Below, piece after piece: positions 12,401 through 24,400 of a DNA stretch of 64,000 nt. Position 1 is the first letter of the stretch, and every line of letters starts with the position of its first letter. The notes under the pieces are model-generated. The model did not search any database and was not told the DNA's origin. It worked only from the letters and a program-made list of their open reading frames with translations. The translations under genes and the position numbers were made by a program. Source of the DNA: Phoronis australis (taxonomy: Eukaryota; Phoronida; Phoronidae). The DNA lies in contig NMRA01000237.1 in the NCBI GenBank assembly GCA_002633005.1, positions 124,769 through 188,768 on the forward strand. Reading direction: 5' to 3'.

Positions 12401-15400
12401 AAAGGCTTTACACCAACTGGTGCTGGCTTCCATCAGTCATCCTATGTGTCAGCCATCAGTTTGGCAGCCTGACACCTGGTCTGATTACCTGCACCAGGTG
12501 TGAAGGAGCTGTGCTGTACCTTGTCTGTAAATTGTATCCGTGTAACTGACACATGGCAGTTGATAAGTGTGCCACATTTAAGACTATCAAATGCAGATCC
12601 TCAAATATAGATCTTTAGAAGATAAAAGTAATACAGCACTAGACTAGGCTAACAGCCGTGCTTGTCTTAGTCCCCACCCCTTGATTTTTAGCTTCCCAAT
12701 TTTAGTGTACAGGGATCCGTTTCATGAGAAGTCACTTGAGATTTATTTCAGAAATTTGGTCTTATCTTTTTCTGAAAAATTATGAAATATCGTTGAGCAA
12801 AAGTGCAAAGTTTCTGAGAATATACACATAAGTGCAAGTTAAGTGCCGAGATAATTTTTACATATTATTTGACGTGTACTTTAGGGCGCTCGTGATTATT
12901 TGGCTACACCTTTGTGAAGTGGGAGTGCGAGACAAAAATTTCTGACTTAAGTTTTAAGTCATTTTTCGTGAAACTGAACCCTGCAGAGCAATACTAGTGA
13001 TAGTGATATGTTTTGTCTTTCTTACACCATGCTGAGTAGTCTCAAATGACAAAACAGATGCCATGCTGAAAAGATAGTTTCTAGTTCAGGAACATTTGTG
13101 CTTATTTGGTGCGATGGTTGAGTTCCTTATCTGCAAACACAGGAGTTCTGTGAAAAAAACAGATAACCAAGGTTTTTGTTTCTCTCAGATAATTCTTATT
13201 TTACAGTTTGTGACATTGAAAACTATTGCATCCATGATCAAATGTGATCTTTCACCAAAAATAATGAGCACAAGCAGAATTCCCATCATGTCAGCCAAGT
13301 GCAACACTGTAAACCACCATCAAAGTATGGTATTTTGCCCGATTACCGTTGGCGTGTATTTTATGTAGTCTTCAATAATTGATGTTTTTACCCATGGCGT
13401 TTTAGTTTGTGGTCAGTTCACTCGGCTTGTATCAAAACACTGTTTCTGTTCTCATCACCCTGACTTATCACTAATTGCATTAATGTTTGGGGTCATGAAC
13501 AAATTACTGTAGCCATACCTGAATACTGAGACCATGACTTCTCTCAACCTTACAGCCCAAGTGCTTGTTGCAACACATCCACTACCAGCAGCTCTCTTGT
13601 AATCTGAGCTTTTTCAAAGCAGAGATAAGTGAAGTAGAGAGTGCAATGCATCACCCCTCAGTCTATACATAGAACATAGCTGGCATGTTTGGCTTCCCTT
13701 CAAATCTTCATTCGGTCAGGAGCAGCTGTCTCAAGAGCACACGGTTCTCTCTCTCCCTCTTCTGGTGGGCTGCTCCGCAAATTCCATTCGCTTCGAAGCC
13801 GCTTCGTTGCTTTTGTGATCATATTTTCGCTAAAGGCCTTTGTCGCTAATGCCTTCCGGTATTGTTGGATAATTGTTCTCCATGGTGAGAAGTTTATTTT
13901 GGATCTGCTGTTGCACGCTGTTCATCATACAAGAAGTGGCGTTTCTACGATTACTGGCTCGCCGCAGCAGTATTTCAGACTCTGCTGCCTACGAAGGAGT
14001 TGTCTGTTGTATGAGGATTTTTGGTATAAATTTGAAATACTGAGACGTCGTTCACGAGTCTTACTGTGATTGGATAAAATGTGGCGGAAGATGAAGCTCA
14101 GTGGAATCATGGCCAATGGCGCCAGTGACTCTAGTAGTGTCGCCAGTGAGGAACCCGTCGACGTGGAACATCATGAATTTCAAGCTCTTAATTGGTGGCA
14201 TTTGTGGCGTTTTAACTTTGAAGGCAAGTTTCTTTCGCTGACTTGTTATTTTATCAATCTAAAGCTGTTTCCATGGATATCTATATCTCTTTGAGTGGAC
14301 TGGATTGCATTACGCCTCATTTATTTACTGTATCTGTGAAAAGCTCTTTTTTTTCCAATAGTTTTGACTGCAGGAATAGTTTTGCTGCTTGTTTTTTTAT
14401 GGTAGCGTTTGAGGTCTGTATATTCTGTCTAGTAGATACTTGAGTCATCTAGTTGTGTTTTGTCTAATCTGTGTTATTTGGAAGTTGTTTATTTGAGTTC
14501 CTAAGTTACAGTAGACTGTACAACTCCCTGAAAGAGGATTTATGTCTATTGCATAATTAATTTCCTTTTAAACATTTAATTTACTCTCGGACTCCTTAAG
14601 CAGTCTTGCTTTGACAGAATCCTAGGCAAATATGTTTAAACTTTGGACATCCATGTCATTTTGCAACATTGAAACTTATCAGAAAAAGCAGACATTTTCA
14701 CAGTTTCTGGTTTCTATAGGATACAGTGTGAAAACGTTATTATTTTCATTGGCTACAGTGTGAAAGCATATTTTCATTGGCTATGTGTGAAAGCATGTTT
14801 TCATATTTTTGGGCATCATTAAGTAACTTAATATTCTTGATCATCAAATTCTCTCCCAACTACGATTTCAGAAAAATATTCTGTGTTTAGCATCTGAATT
14901 TTTGGAATTTTTGCTGTAATCTTTTGATTCTAGAAGCAGATTTTCTTAGGCTACAGTGTGAAAGCATGTTTTCATATTTTTGGGCATCATTAAGTAACTT
15001 ACTATTCTTGATCATCAAAGTCTCTCCCAACTATGATTTTCAGGAAAATATTCCGTGTTTAGCATCTGAATTTTTCAGAATTTTGCCGTAATCTTAAGAT
15101 TCTGCGAACTTTTCCCTCTGGTGGCAAAGCGCAATTAGTTCTAGATATACCGATCTTCTAATAGTCTGGTCTTGAGTTGTGGTCTGATGTATAATTAGCT
15201 GTAATTGCCTCTTAGCTGTCATACTGATAATTGATGTGATGATAGACTTCTGGGAATGAATGTAGAAGATACCCAAATTACCTGCAGTGGAGAACTTTCA
15301 TGTGTGATATGAATAATACTGTGCTCTTGCAAATGCATTTTTTATGAGAAGATGCTGGATTCGTTTATGTGTGTTAATGGGATTTGACGGGTGATATTTG

Positions 15401-18400
15401 GGGTTGTGTCTGTAGAAATGGTAAACAATCTTAAATATATTGAAAACCAAAACTTTAAGGTTGGGGAATGCTCGCAGATGTTACCTCACATTCTCTTGTA
15501 TCTTGGTGAAGCTTTAGTTCACATGGTAAAATAGATTCTTCATTGTCTCTTGAAGTAATGTTAAAAAGATACGTAAGCTCACTTACTAGAAGACGAGTTC
15601 GAACGTTTCAGCCAACCACAATTGGCTTTCGTTGGCGACCGAGACGCCCGTGGCACTTGTATTTTTAAGCAGTAGTTAGCTGTACACGGGAGGTAAGTTG
15701 ACGCCATGGGTGCCTCAGTCGCTGACGAAAGCCGATTGTAGTCAACTGAAACATTCGAACTCGTCCCCTAGTAAGTGAGCTTACACAATATATTGTTAAC
15801 TCTAGTTAATAGATTTAATGAAATATGCTAATTAAAAAAACATATTGGTGATATCAATTATGTAGCCCCAGAGTAGGATTAGTCGACTAAAACAGATTTT
15901 TTTACGCTAAAAGTGGCCCTATTTAATGATGGATCCAAAAAACTAATAAATCATGAAAATAAGATTTTCCTTTGTTTAATCGTAGGTTGCCATAAGAATT
16001 AGTTTTTTAATGAAGGGTTATACTGCAACTTTTTCAAGTTGTTTGCATGACTTTCAGTGTGAATCTTGTGATAATGTGTATTAGAGAGTGTATCATGTGC
16101 CAACCAGCAACTCATGCAATGTTGCATAATGTTTCACCTGCATTTAGAATGGTTGAAACAGTTCTCAGTCATTGAAGCAGTTCTCAGTCATTGAAGCAGT
16201 TCTCAGTCATTGAAGCAGTTCTGGATGAAAACATTGTTCCTCCTCTGCTACTCATGTGTTTTAGATCATGGCCTCAGGGCCTAATTATCTCGAGTCAATT
16301 CTTGTGGACAACTTCTTCTAGATATTCTACACAAAATTTGTGCAGGGAGTAGTAACATAAAATCTGTCTTCTGTTCTGTCCAAAAACATTTAAGTTTGCA
16401 TTTTTATGCGCCTGCATATTTATATGTGAGTGCATAATCTGTTGTCTCTGTCTCGGCACCTGGCGTCTCCAGCTTTATCTCCTAAATTCCTCATAGGATC
16501 TTAATGAGATTTGGCACATGTGTTCCTATGAAGCTGACAACGGATGACAACGAATTTCGGACTTACAACTACAGGTTTATTCCCTTATGGCAATTTTAGT
16601 TTTTTACGTTTACCTCTATATCTTCAGAGGTCCTGAACGGGTTTTCATAAGTGAGATGATGTTGTCCTCCCATTTTCGGATGGATTCGAGGTATTTTGCA
16701 CCACCTAGTGGCCATTTTTTTACTGTTTTCAAGTTAGTTTTTTGGCGTCCGCCCCTCTGTCAACCAAACCACTGTAAGGATGATTGTGAAAATTGTTCCT
16801 ACTATGAAGAGGAAGGGTAACGAGGATTTTTCGACAACTTTGAATACTGTGGCGCCTCATAGTGGCAGTTTTGTTTGTTTTGCACCAATGGCTGTGTCTC
16901 TTAAATGCTCTGTGGGATCTTTATTAAATTTGAGCAAATGTATTTATGTGAAATTAACAACAGAGGAAGATGTCTTTCGGACAGATCGGAGTACCGGTAT
17001 GTCCCGTAGTAGCAGTTTTAGTTTTTTACGTTTATCAGTGTATCTTCAAAGGTCCTCAATGGATTTCCATAAAATTTGGCAGTGAGGCATCTAATAGTCA
17101 GGTGACACTATCCATATGTGTTCGGATTGATTTAAGTTGTTATGCGCCACCTAGTGGCAATTATATTGTTTTAGAGTCTGTTTTTGGCATCTGCCCCTCT
17201 GTCAACCAAACCACTCTAAGGATGATTGTGGAAATTGGCAAGTATGTTCTTATTGGGAAGAGGACGACTGTCGATGATTTTCCAATGATGTCAACTACTG
17301 TGGCTCCTCCTAGTGGCAGTTTTGTTTTATTTACGCCCATGGCTATATCTCACAAACTCTCTGCAGAATCTTTTATTAAATTAAGCAAGTTCATTTAAAT
17401 GAAGTTGACAACGGACAGCGACGAATTTCAGGCAAATCCGACAAACGCTGTGCCCCCTAGTGGCAATTTAATTTTTTTCTGTTCTCCACTTTTTTCTATA
17501 ATTCAAGTTCCTTGACGGATTTTTATGGAATTTGGTAAATAGTTGTCTATTGAAAGGATGACATGTTCCTGTTTTCGGATGGCCATATTTACTGTTTTGT
17601 AGTATTGTGTTTTGCATCTGCTCCTCTATCAACCATTATTGTGAAAATTGGCATATATGTTCTTAGCATGAAGAGGATGGTTGACTATGATTTTCTGTTA
17701 ACTTCGACTACTGTGGCGCCTCCTTGTGGGAGTTACGTTTTTTTTTTGCAACTATAGCTTGCTAGTGGCAATTTCGTTTTTTCCGTTTATCTTTGTTTCT
17801 CTGAAGTTCCTAGATGGATTTTTATATTTGGTAAATAGTTTTCTACTAAAGAAGCAATGACAAGTTCCTGTTTTTGGATGAATTCGACTTATTTTCGCCA
17901 TCTAGTGGCCATTTCTGTGATACAAATAAACATCTCTAGAAGCACACTGTTTGCGGTGCCTGTGTTTGTTACTGTTGAATAGGAGCTTTGACCAGTGTTA
18001 TAAAACAACATATCGACAATTCTAGCTCTTGGCTACCAGTAATTTGCTAAAATTAAGGCAGGTGGCTATCAGTTAAGTATGCTTGAAAAACAAGTCTACT
18101 TACTGAGTGGGGTTCAGTTCCTCCAGCAAATCAAAGGACTGCAACCCCGGAGGTCGTGAACCTGATCTAAAAAATCAACTTTCTCTTTGATTGTGTCACT
18201 TTAAGTAACAATTAAGAATTGTTGTTATAGCTCAAATGGTTCCGCCAAGCTTCCCGCTGCGTCTCCACTCGCAGATTGTTACCGAGGGCGACTCGGTGAA
18301 GCTCAACGTTCGTGTGGCTGGCCTTCCCGCGCCCACTGTGTCCTGGTACCGCGAGGGTTCTCTCATCGTCAGCTCGCCAGACTTCGAGATCCGTCAAGAC

Positions 18401-21400
18401 GGTGACTTACACTCCCTCTACATTCCAGAGGTCTTCAGGGAGGATGCCGGCGTGTTCTCAGTTCTGGCTGAGAACGGGTCTGGCGAAGCCCGGTGTACTG
18501 CTGAGCTCACAGTTAAAGGTTTGTAATGTTTTTATAACAAAGAATGCATGTTTAAGATGAAGTTGCGTCTGATTTTGATGGCCCAAAAGACTGCAACTTT
18601 AAGCAAAGATTAATTACGTTCAAGACGTCGACTTAGTGCTTATGTGCTTCACTGCACACAGTCAATCTTGGAAGACCAGAAGTGTTTCAACATAGAAATT
18701 ATTTTGTATCTCTTTTTAAATAAAGAGCATTTTCACCTCATGAACTACAGTCGACTATAGTCACCTTAGATCCAACTGTATGCCACTATTGATCTTTGAA
18801 TGTAAGTTTGGTGACAAGGTGGCGTTGTCCTTGTAGTTGCATGTAAACCGAACAATTACATTGGTAAATATTTAATTTTTCAAAATAAACATCATATTTT
18901 AGCTCAGTATGAAAAATATGGTTTTACTGAAATTGTTATCCTGTTAAATTTTTCAACTGCTTGTTAAATAAAACCTGATTTATTACACTGATGACTTGTT
19001 TGGTTGATCCTAATTCATGCTTGTGCACCTGTCTTTCTATTTTAGTCAACTTTAGTCTGTAAGCAGAAAACGCCCTAGGTGTCATTGTAAAAAAACTCTC
19101 ACTTTTAACATCTTGCGGGTATCAAAGTGACCCTATCTTTTACTTTGCTCAGATTACCAGACTGTGCAGTCTAAGCTTGGGAAGAACTTGAGGCTCAACT
19201 CTGTATGTTGGAATTTTCATGAGCTGAAAGCAACATGGCCGCCAACTGAATTTGGTCTATACTAGTATCATAGCAGAGACTAGACAGCTGTGATCTATTC
19301 TGGCTCATGATGGGTAATAGATATGGTGTTGAGTAACTTAAGAAAGAAGCTTAAACCATCCCAACAAGGGCATAGATTGGTCCCCTCATTCTTTTTTACT
19401 TTTAATTCCATGTTGGGGTCCTCTGGGTAACAGCAACACATTCATAATCTCTCTGTCTGCGTATAGTGGGCTGTAGTTAGTTTTAGTCCAAAACGCAGCT
19501 CTGAAGCTGCACCTATCTGTCCAGTCACTTCATGGGACTTTCCAAATAAGGAAGTCAGTAGTCAGGAGCTTGACTGTGTTTCAGCATGCATGAAGCCAAG
19601 TGGGCGCTGTAGACTAGAACGATCCTGAGGGTAAATTTGAATAAGCTAGTTCCGTACCCGAACACTAGATGGTGCCATGGGTTGGAACTTAGTGGCTCTT
19701 GTAACTGATCCATTGTTTCTTCCCAAAGCACTTCATCCCGCGGCACCAATAGAAGAAAGTCCCAAGAAGACAAAAGCCAGGACATCTATTTCACAGCTGG
19801 TTGACTATCAGCAAGCCATTGAACAGGAGCGGGCATTCTTGGAGAAGCAGAAGACAGTCGTACTGCCGAACCCCCTGCGGGAGGGAAGTCCTCCCAGGAA
19901 GAAGGTGGCGCCACCTACTGATGTCATGCCCAGCTTTGCAAAGGTAGGGAAGAGACTAGGATGGAGGTGGTGTACATTGTAAAGTTGGTGTGAAACATTT
20001 TGTGGAATATGTGAATTGCTTTTTGGATGTTATATCTCTCGTCGCGTGAGGTCGCTATTTTGATTTCGTTCTTATTAGATGAAGGTGTTTAAAGTACTGC
20101 ATTGATTTTTCATTGTGAGATTGTACTGTATCTACATATGGCTTGAGTTGAATCAATAAATGTGAAAATGTGGAGAATAGAGTGTGGCAAAACAATTGCA
20201 GTCATGCCTTCAATGAAGTAACTAGCAACGAAGAAGTTCTGGCATTACATATTTTATACTTCAATAAGAACTTTATTGCCAACCAATAACTTCTTGCATA
20301 AAATTAAAGTAAAAGCAGATGACTTCATTCTTTCTGTGGAGAGCACAATGAAACCTTTCTTCATTTGTTTTGGGAATGTCGTCTTGTATCTCATTTTTGG
20401 CTACTGTTCATGGAATGGTTAAAGCCTATCTTCAACGGTAACACATGTAAATTTGGTTCCTACTGTATGTTAAGAGCATCCCTCTGAGCCCTCTAGCGCC
20501 ATAAATTGCCAAATGTAACGTACTGTTAGGCGTAGTGGCTCGCTTTTGTCTACGTCACCGCGAGAATCGCCTTTTAATTCAAACAGCTGCGAATAACACC
20601 CGCACGCAATGGTGTTCTATGCAGACCCCTATTCAATACAACCTTTTGTTGTTTGTGCTGGGATTTCGGGGTGACGCAACATGGCACGAAAAGGCAGCTT
20701 CACTTATCATTTGACGGGCTTACACTTGCGTGATTGAACTCACGTTTTCTTATTTTACTAAGGCTGTGCTAGGACTATCTGGTTAGCCTAAATACATTTA
20801 AAGTAACAAAATTCCATTGAAGTTGGGTTTTTAACATATGTAGTAGATCTTCCTGTAGCCAAAGTAACTGCTTTGTTTGGAGTCTTGAAAAATACTCAGC
20901 TAGAAAATTGTGATGTTAACGTACTGATCATACTGGCCAAAAATTGTGTATTTTCACAACTTGGACAAAAAGACATCAACTTTCAAACTTTTGTCCACGC
21001 TGTTTTGCTGTATCTCTTGTGTTTTGTAATTTTGTTTTGCTAGAGGAGAATAAACATTTGAAACCTGAAAGAACTCACATTTTGATGAAAAAATAAATAT
21101 TCCTACTTTAAAAAAAGAAGCTTAAGCTGTAAATTTATCCTTGCTATTTTCTTGCAGGCTTTGCACAATGTCTTTATCAAAGAAGGGCAAAAAGTTGTCT
21201 TCGAATGTCATGTACGAGGCTCTCCAGCTCCTATTGTCAAGTGGTACCGCGAGGAAAGCCTGATTCAGAACTCTCCTGATTTTGAGATCACTTATGCTAA
21301 CAATGTCTGCACGCTAACCATAGCCGAAGTGTTCCCAGAGGATGCTGGGAAATTCACCTGTAAAGCTACAAATGCATTTGGAACAGCTGCCACAGAGTGT

Positions 21401-24400
21401 GTTTTGAGAGTGGAAGGTGTGTTTTTTATAATTAGCTTTTCTTTCACAAATTCTCCAACATTCAGTTCTCCTTGATAAATATTTTATTAAAAATAGCTTT
21501 CTTCAATGTCAAAAACTTGCATTACATGTCACATCTAAACTTAAGATAGGTTTGAAGTTGTAGAATGTTGGATATGTGTCTGGTGTTCAAAGAAGAGTGG
21601 TTGTTGAACCAATTACTATGGTGTATTTTATCTTTATCAATCTTTCTTCATGCAGCTGCTCCAAAGAAGCCCTCTCCACCCCCTACACAACCCAAACCTG
21701 TTGGCAAAATGCCACCATCTCCTGCACCGTTGGCGCCACAACCTCCAATGATGCCAAAACCTCCGATGGTGGCACAAGTTTCGATGCCACCTCAAGCGCC
21801 TACGATGCCCCAGCCTCCAATGCCACAGCAAACTCGTGTCAGGCCTCGTGCACCTGTGGCGCCACCTCCAGTGCTGCCAACAGCACCATTGGTGCCACAG
21901 GCTCCATTAGTGACCGAGAGACCTACGAGAAAGAGGGGCGTGGCGCCAACCTTTTCGACGAAACTCAAGAACCTACCAATGCAATTGGGAACGCGTTGCG
22001 TTTTAGAGTGCAAGGTTCAAGGTGAACCTAAGCCTGAGATCCTGTGGACACGAAGAGGCCACGATCTCAAGAAACACCCACGGTAAGCAGATGCTACTTG
22101 CTGTTGTTTCCACTGTACGATATACAGTGCAGGTCTACAAGTCTCATTTTGAATGAGATGCTGAATTATAAAGTAAGTTGATTTAACTGAATTAAGGCAA
22201 TCTCAAGTTCAATCATACTGATGAAGGTAAATTTGTTGTGGAAAGTCATTTTTTCAGTTTTTCGTTTAGATTGGTTTCAAGTGTGGATAGCAGGCGATCT
22301 CGATTGATTTGCATGTATTCGAAAGGTGCGTCTGTTGGTCCATCTTTTACAGTTTCTATTATAGTAAACTTGTTCTACATTGTAGCTATCGCATCAGCTA
22401 CACCCCAGAGTCAGGTCATACCAGCCTGACCATTGAGCAGGTACAACCGGAAGACGAGGGTGAGTTTACCTGCACTATCTTCAACCCAGTCGGCGAGCAG
22501 TCCACAACCTGCTACCTCGTGGGTAAAGGTGAGCTGGAGGGGTCACAATAGTGAACGTAGTTTAGGTCTTTTAACTTGTTGTTTTTGAAATATGGCGGAA
22601 TTTTCTTTGCTAAGCATTCATGTCCTTCTGCACTCCTCTCCTGTGTTTCTTTGATGTTGCAACACTGACTAATTCTCGTTTCCTTTTTTCTGTGTCGTTG
22701 CTTTGACCTATATTTTGAGACTTTGTTGACCCAAAACAGTGTCCCATATTTCAGAAATATTATGAATGCCAAAATTACTCATGTTCCAGACTTCAAAACC
22801 TAGAAAATTTGATTTCTGCTTGAATTGCAGTGTCCCAACTTTTGGAGACAGTCCCAAATTTTAGACACTGTCCCAAGCTGGAGAATTTTTATTGTACATA
22901 GTTAAAATTTATTCAGTATTTGTGACGGGGCGTCAGATGAAATATCCAACTTAAGTCTTGGTCACTTTTCATGATGGTAAGTCTAGTTGTGAGGTTGTAG
23001 TGATGTAGGCTTTGTGTTTCATGTCATTCTAGATAAATACCAAGAATGGTTGAAACAACAAGAGCAAATGAAAAAGCAAGCCCGGGAGCGCCAACCACGG
23101 CCTCCCATAGCTACATTCGAGCCCATTACTCCGGTAATGGAGCGCAGAGAGGCTCGGCTACCGAGCGAAGAATTTTTCAAGCCACGCGTCGACCGTGTGC
23201 CCCAACGGGCCAATGAAATTAGAAGTCCGAGTGTGTCGGACACTGAGATGCCAGTGTTCTCACCTCGAATGCAGACACCTGTGCAGGTGACTATTAACAT
23301 GTTTTGTCTACTTTTGAAATTGCTTAACTGAGATTAGTTGGAGGTTATTGAAATGTCAGCATGCCACTGTAAATTAAATGTGCATTGCAACATGTGTCCT
23401 CTTCCTTCTATTTCTTCATTTTTCAAAGTAAGGCCTTTGTCAGTCTTACGTTTTATAACAGAGCTACCATTGGGCATTGTTTTGAGATACTTTGGTTATT
23501 CACAATGTTACTATAGAAGTCTTTGAAAAATGAAAAACAACCAATTTAGGCAAAAGTTTGCCTTGAAATTGGTGAGATTTTACATTATTTTGCGTTAAAT
23601 AAAAGAAAAGCTTATTTACCTCCCAGTGAATAGGAGTCTTACAAAGTGGCCTGACGGACTTCAAAAAGATGCATAACGCATTAGATTGTAGAAGCAACAG
23701 AATGTGGTGGCTTTGCTTGGAAAAGGTGTCCGGTAAAGTTCTGCCACTGCTTGTAAAATGCATGCACACAGATACAACATTTACTGTATGTACGAAAAAA
23801 GTGCAACTTAACTACAGTCTTTTTGGTTAAAACTACGAGAGACCAATAGAAACAACCCAAAAACTGAAAGGGAGACTGCAAAACATTATTTTTTACTTTC
23901 AGGACTTTAAGGTGTCAACATTTGAACAGCAGCTAATGGGACGCGCTGATTTCCGCGAAGGGATTACAAAACTACACAGTGAAACTGAGTCAGAATACGA
24001 GTCAGAGCCTATAGCCACGGGCGTGCCATTACATGAAGCTCGTGCTCCACAGATCAGTCAACCAATCAAAGACTTTAAACTGATTGAAGGCTCTGATGCC
24101 ACATTTGTTTGCAGAGTTGTTGGCCATCCCAAGCCAAAGGTATAGCGATGTATTCCACATTACATATAGCTTATTATTATGAGTTGTAAATGTTTTAGTA
24201 TCGCCATATAAACATATGTTATCGAGCATGTTCATAAATCATTTTCATCCGTGCCCCCCCCCTCCTATGTTATCAGTTTCATGAGCTGACCCTAATTGGA
24301 AAAGACAGCGCTCTGGAATGAGGAATAATGTCCCGAACTATTATGCCCTACCGAACAGCTATGCTGGCCTTGTCAATAGTGTATTATGTTGATGACGCCT

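Larger units (their letters stand above)
7823..18230 (+). other. Intron 7 (10.4 kb), repeat-rich
   Basis: This is the longest intron. It holds a GT-rich microsatellite (7930-7992), part of a dispersed repeat (10800-11190), a GACAAGTG-family copy near 11523, a MITE-like element (12712-12981), a candidate internal first exon (14025-14223), a duplicated block (14779-15105), a foldback element (15573-15784), a 19-bp minisatellite (16153-16222) and a 440-bp tandem array (16470-17930). Frames inside it lack acceptors and donors and look non-coding, apart from the candidate first exon. Confidence 0.7.

Noticed and set aside
13689-14069. 126-codon frame before the candidate internal first exon
   Set aside because: It ends at the stop just before the ATG at 14079 and has no domain or splice context. 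At most it is promoter or 5' leader sequence.
16970-17398. 142-codon frame in intron 7
   Set aside because: It lies inside the 440-bp tandem array and does not recur in frame in the other units.
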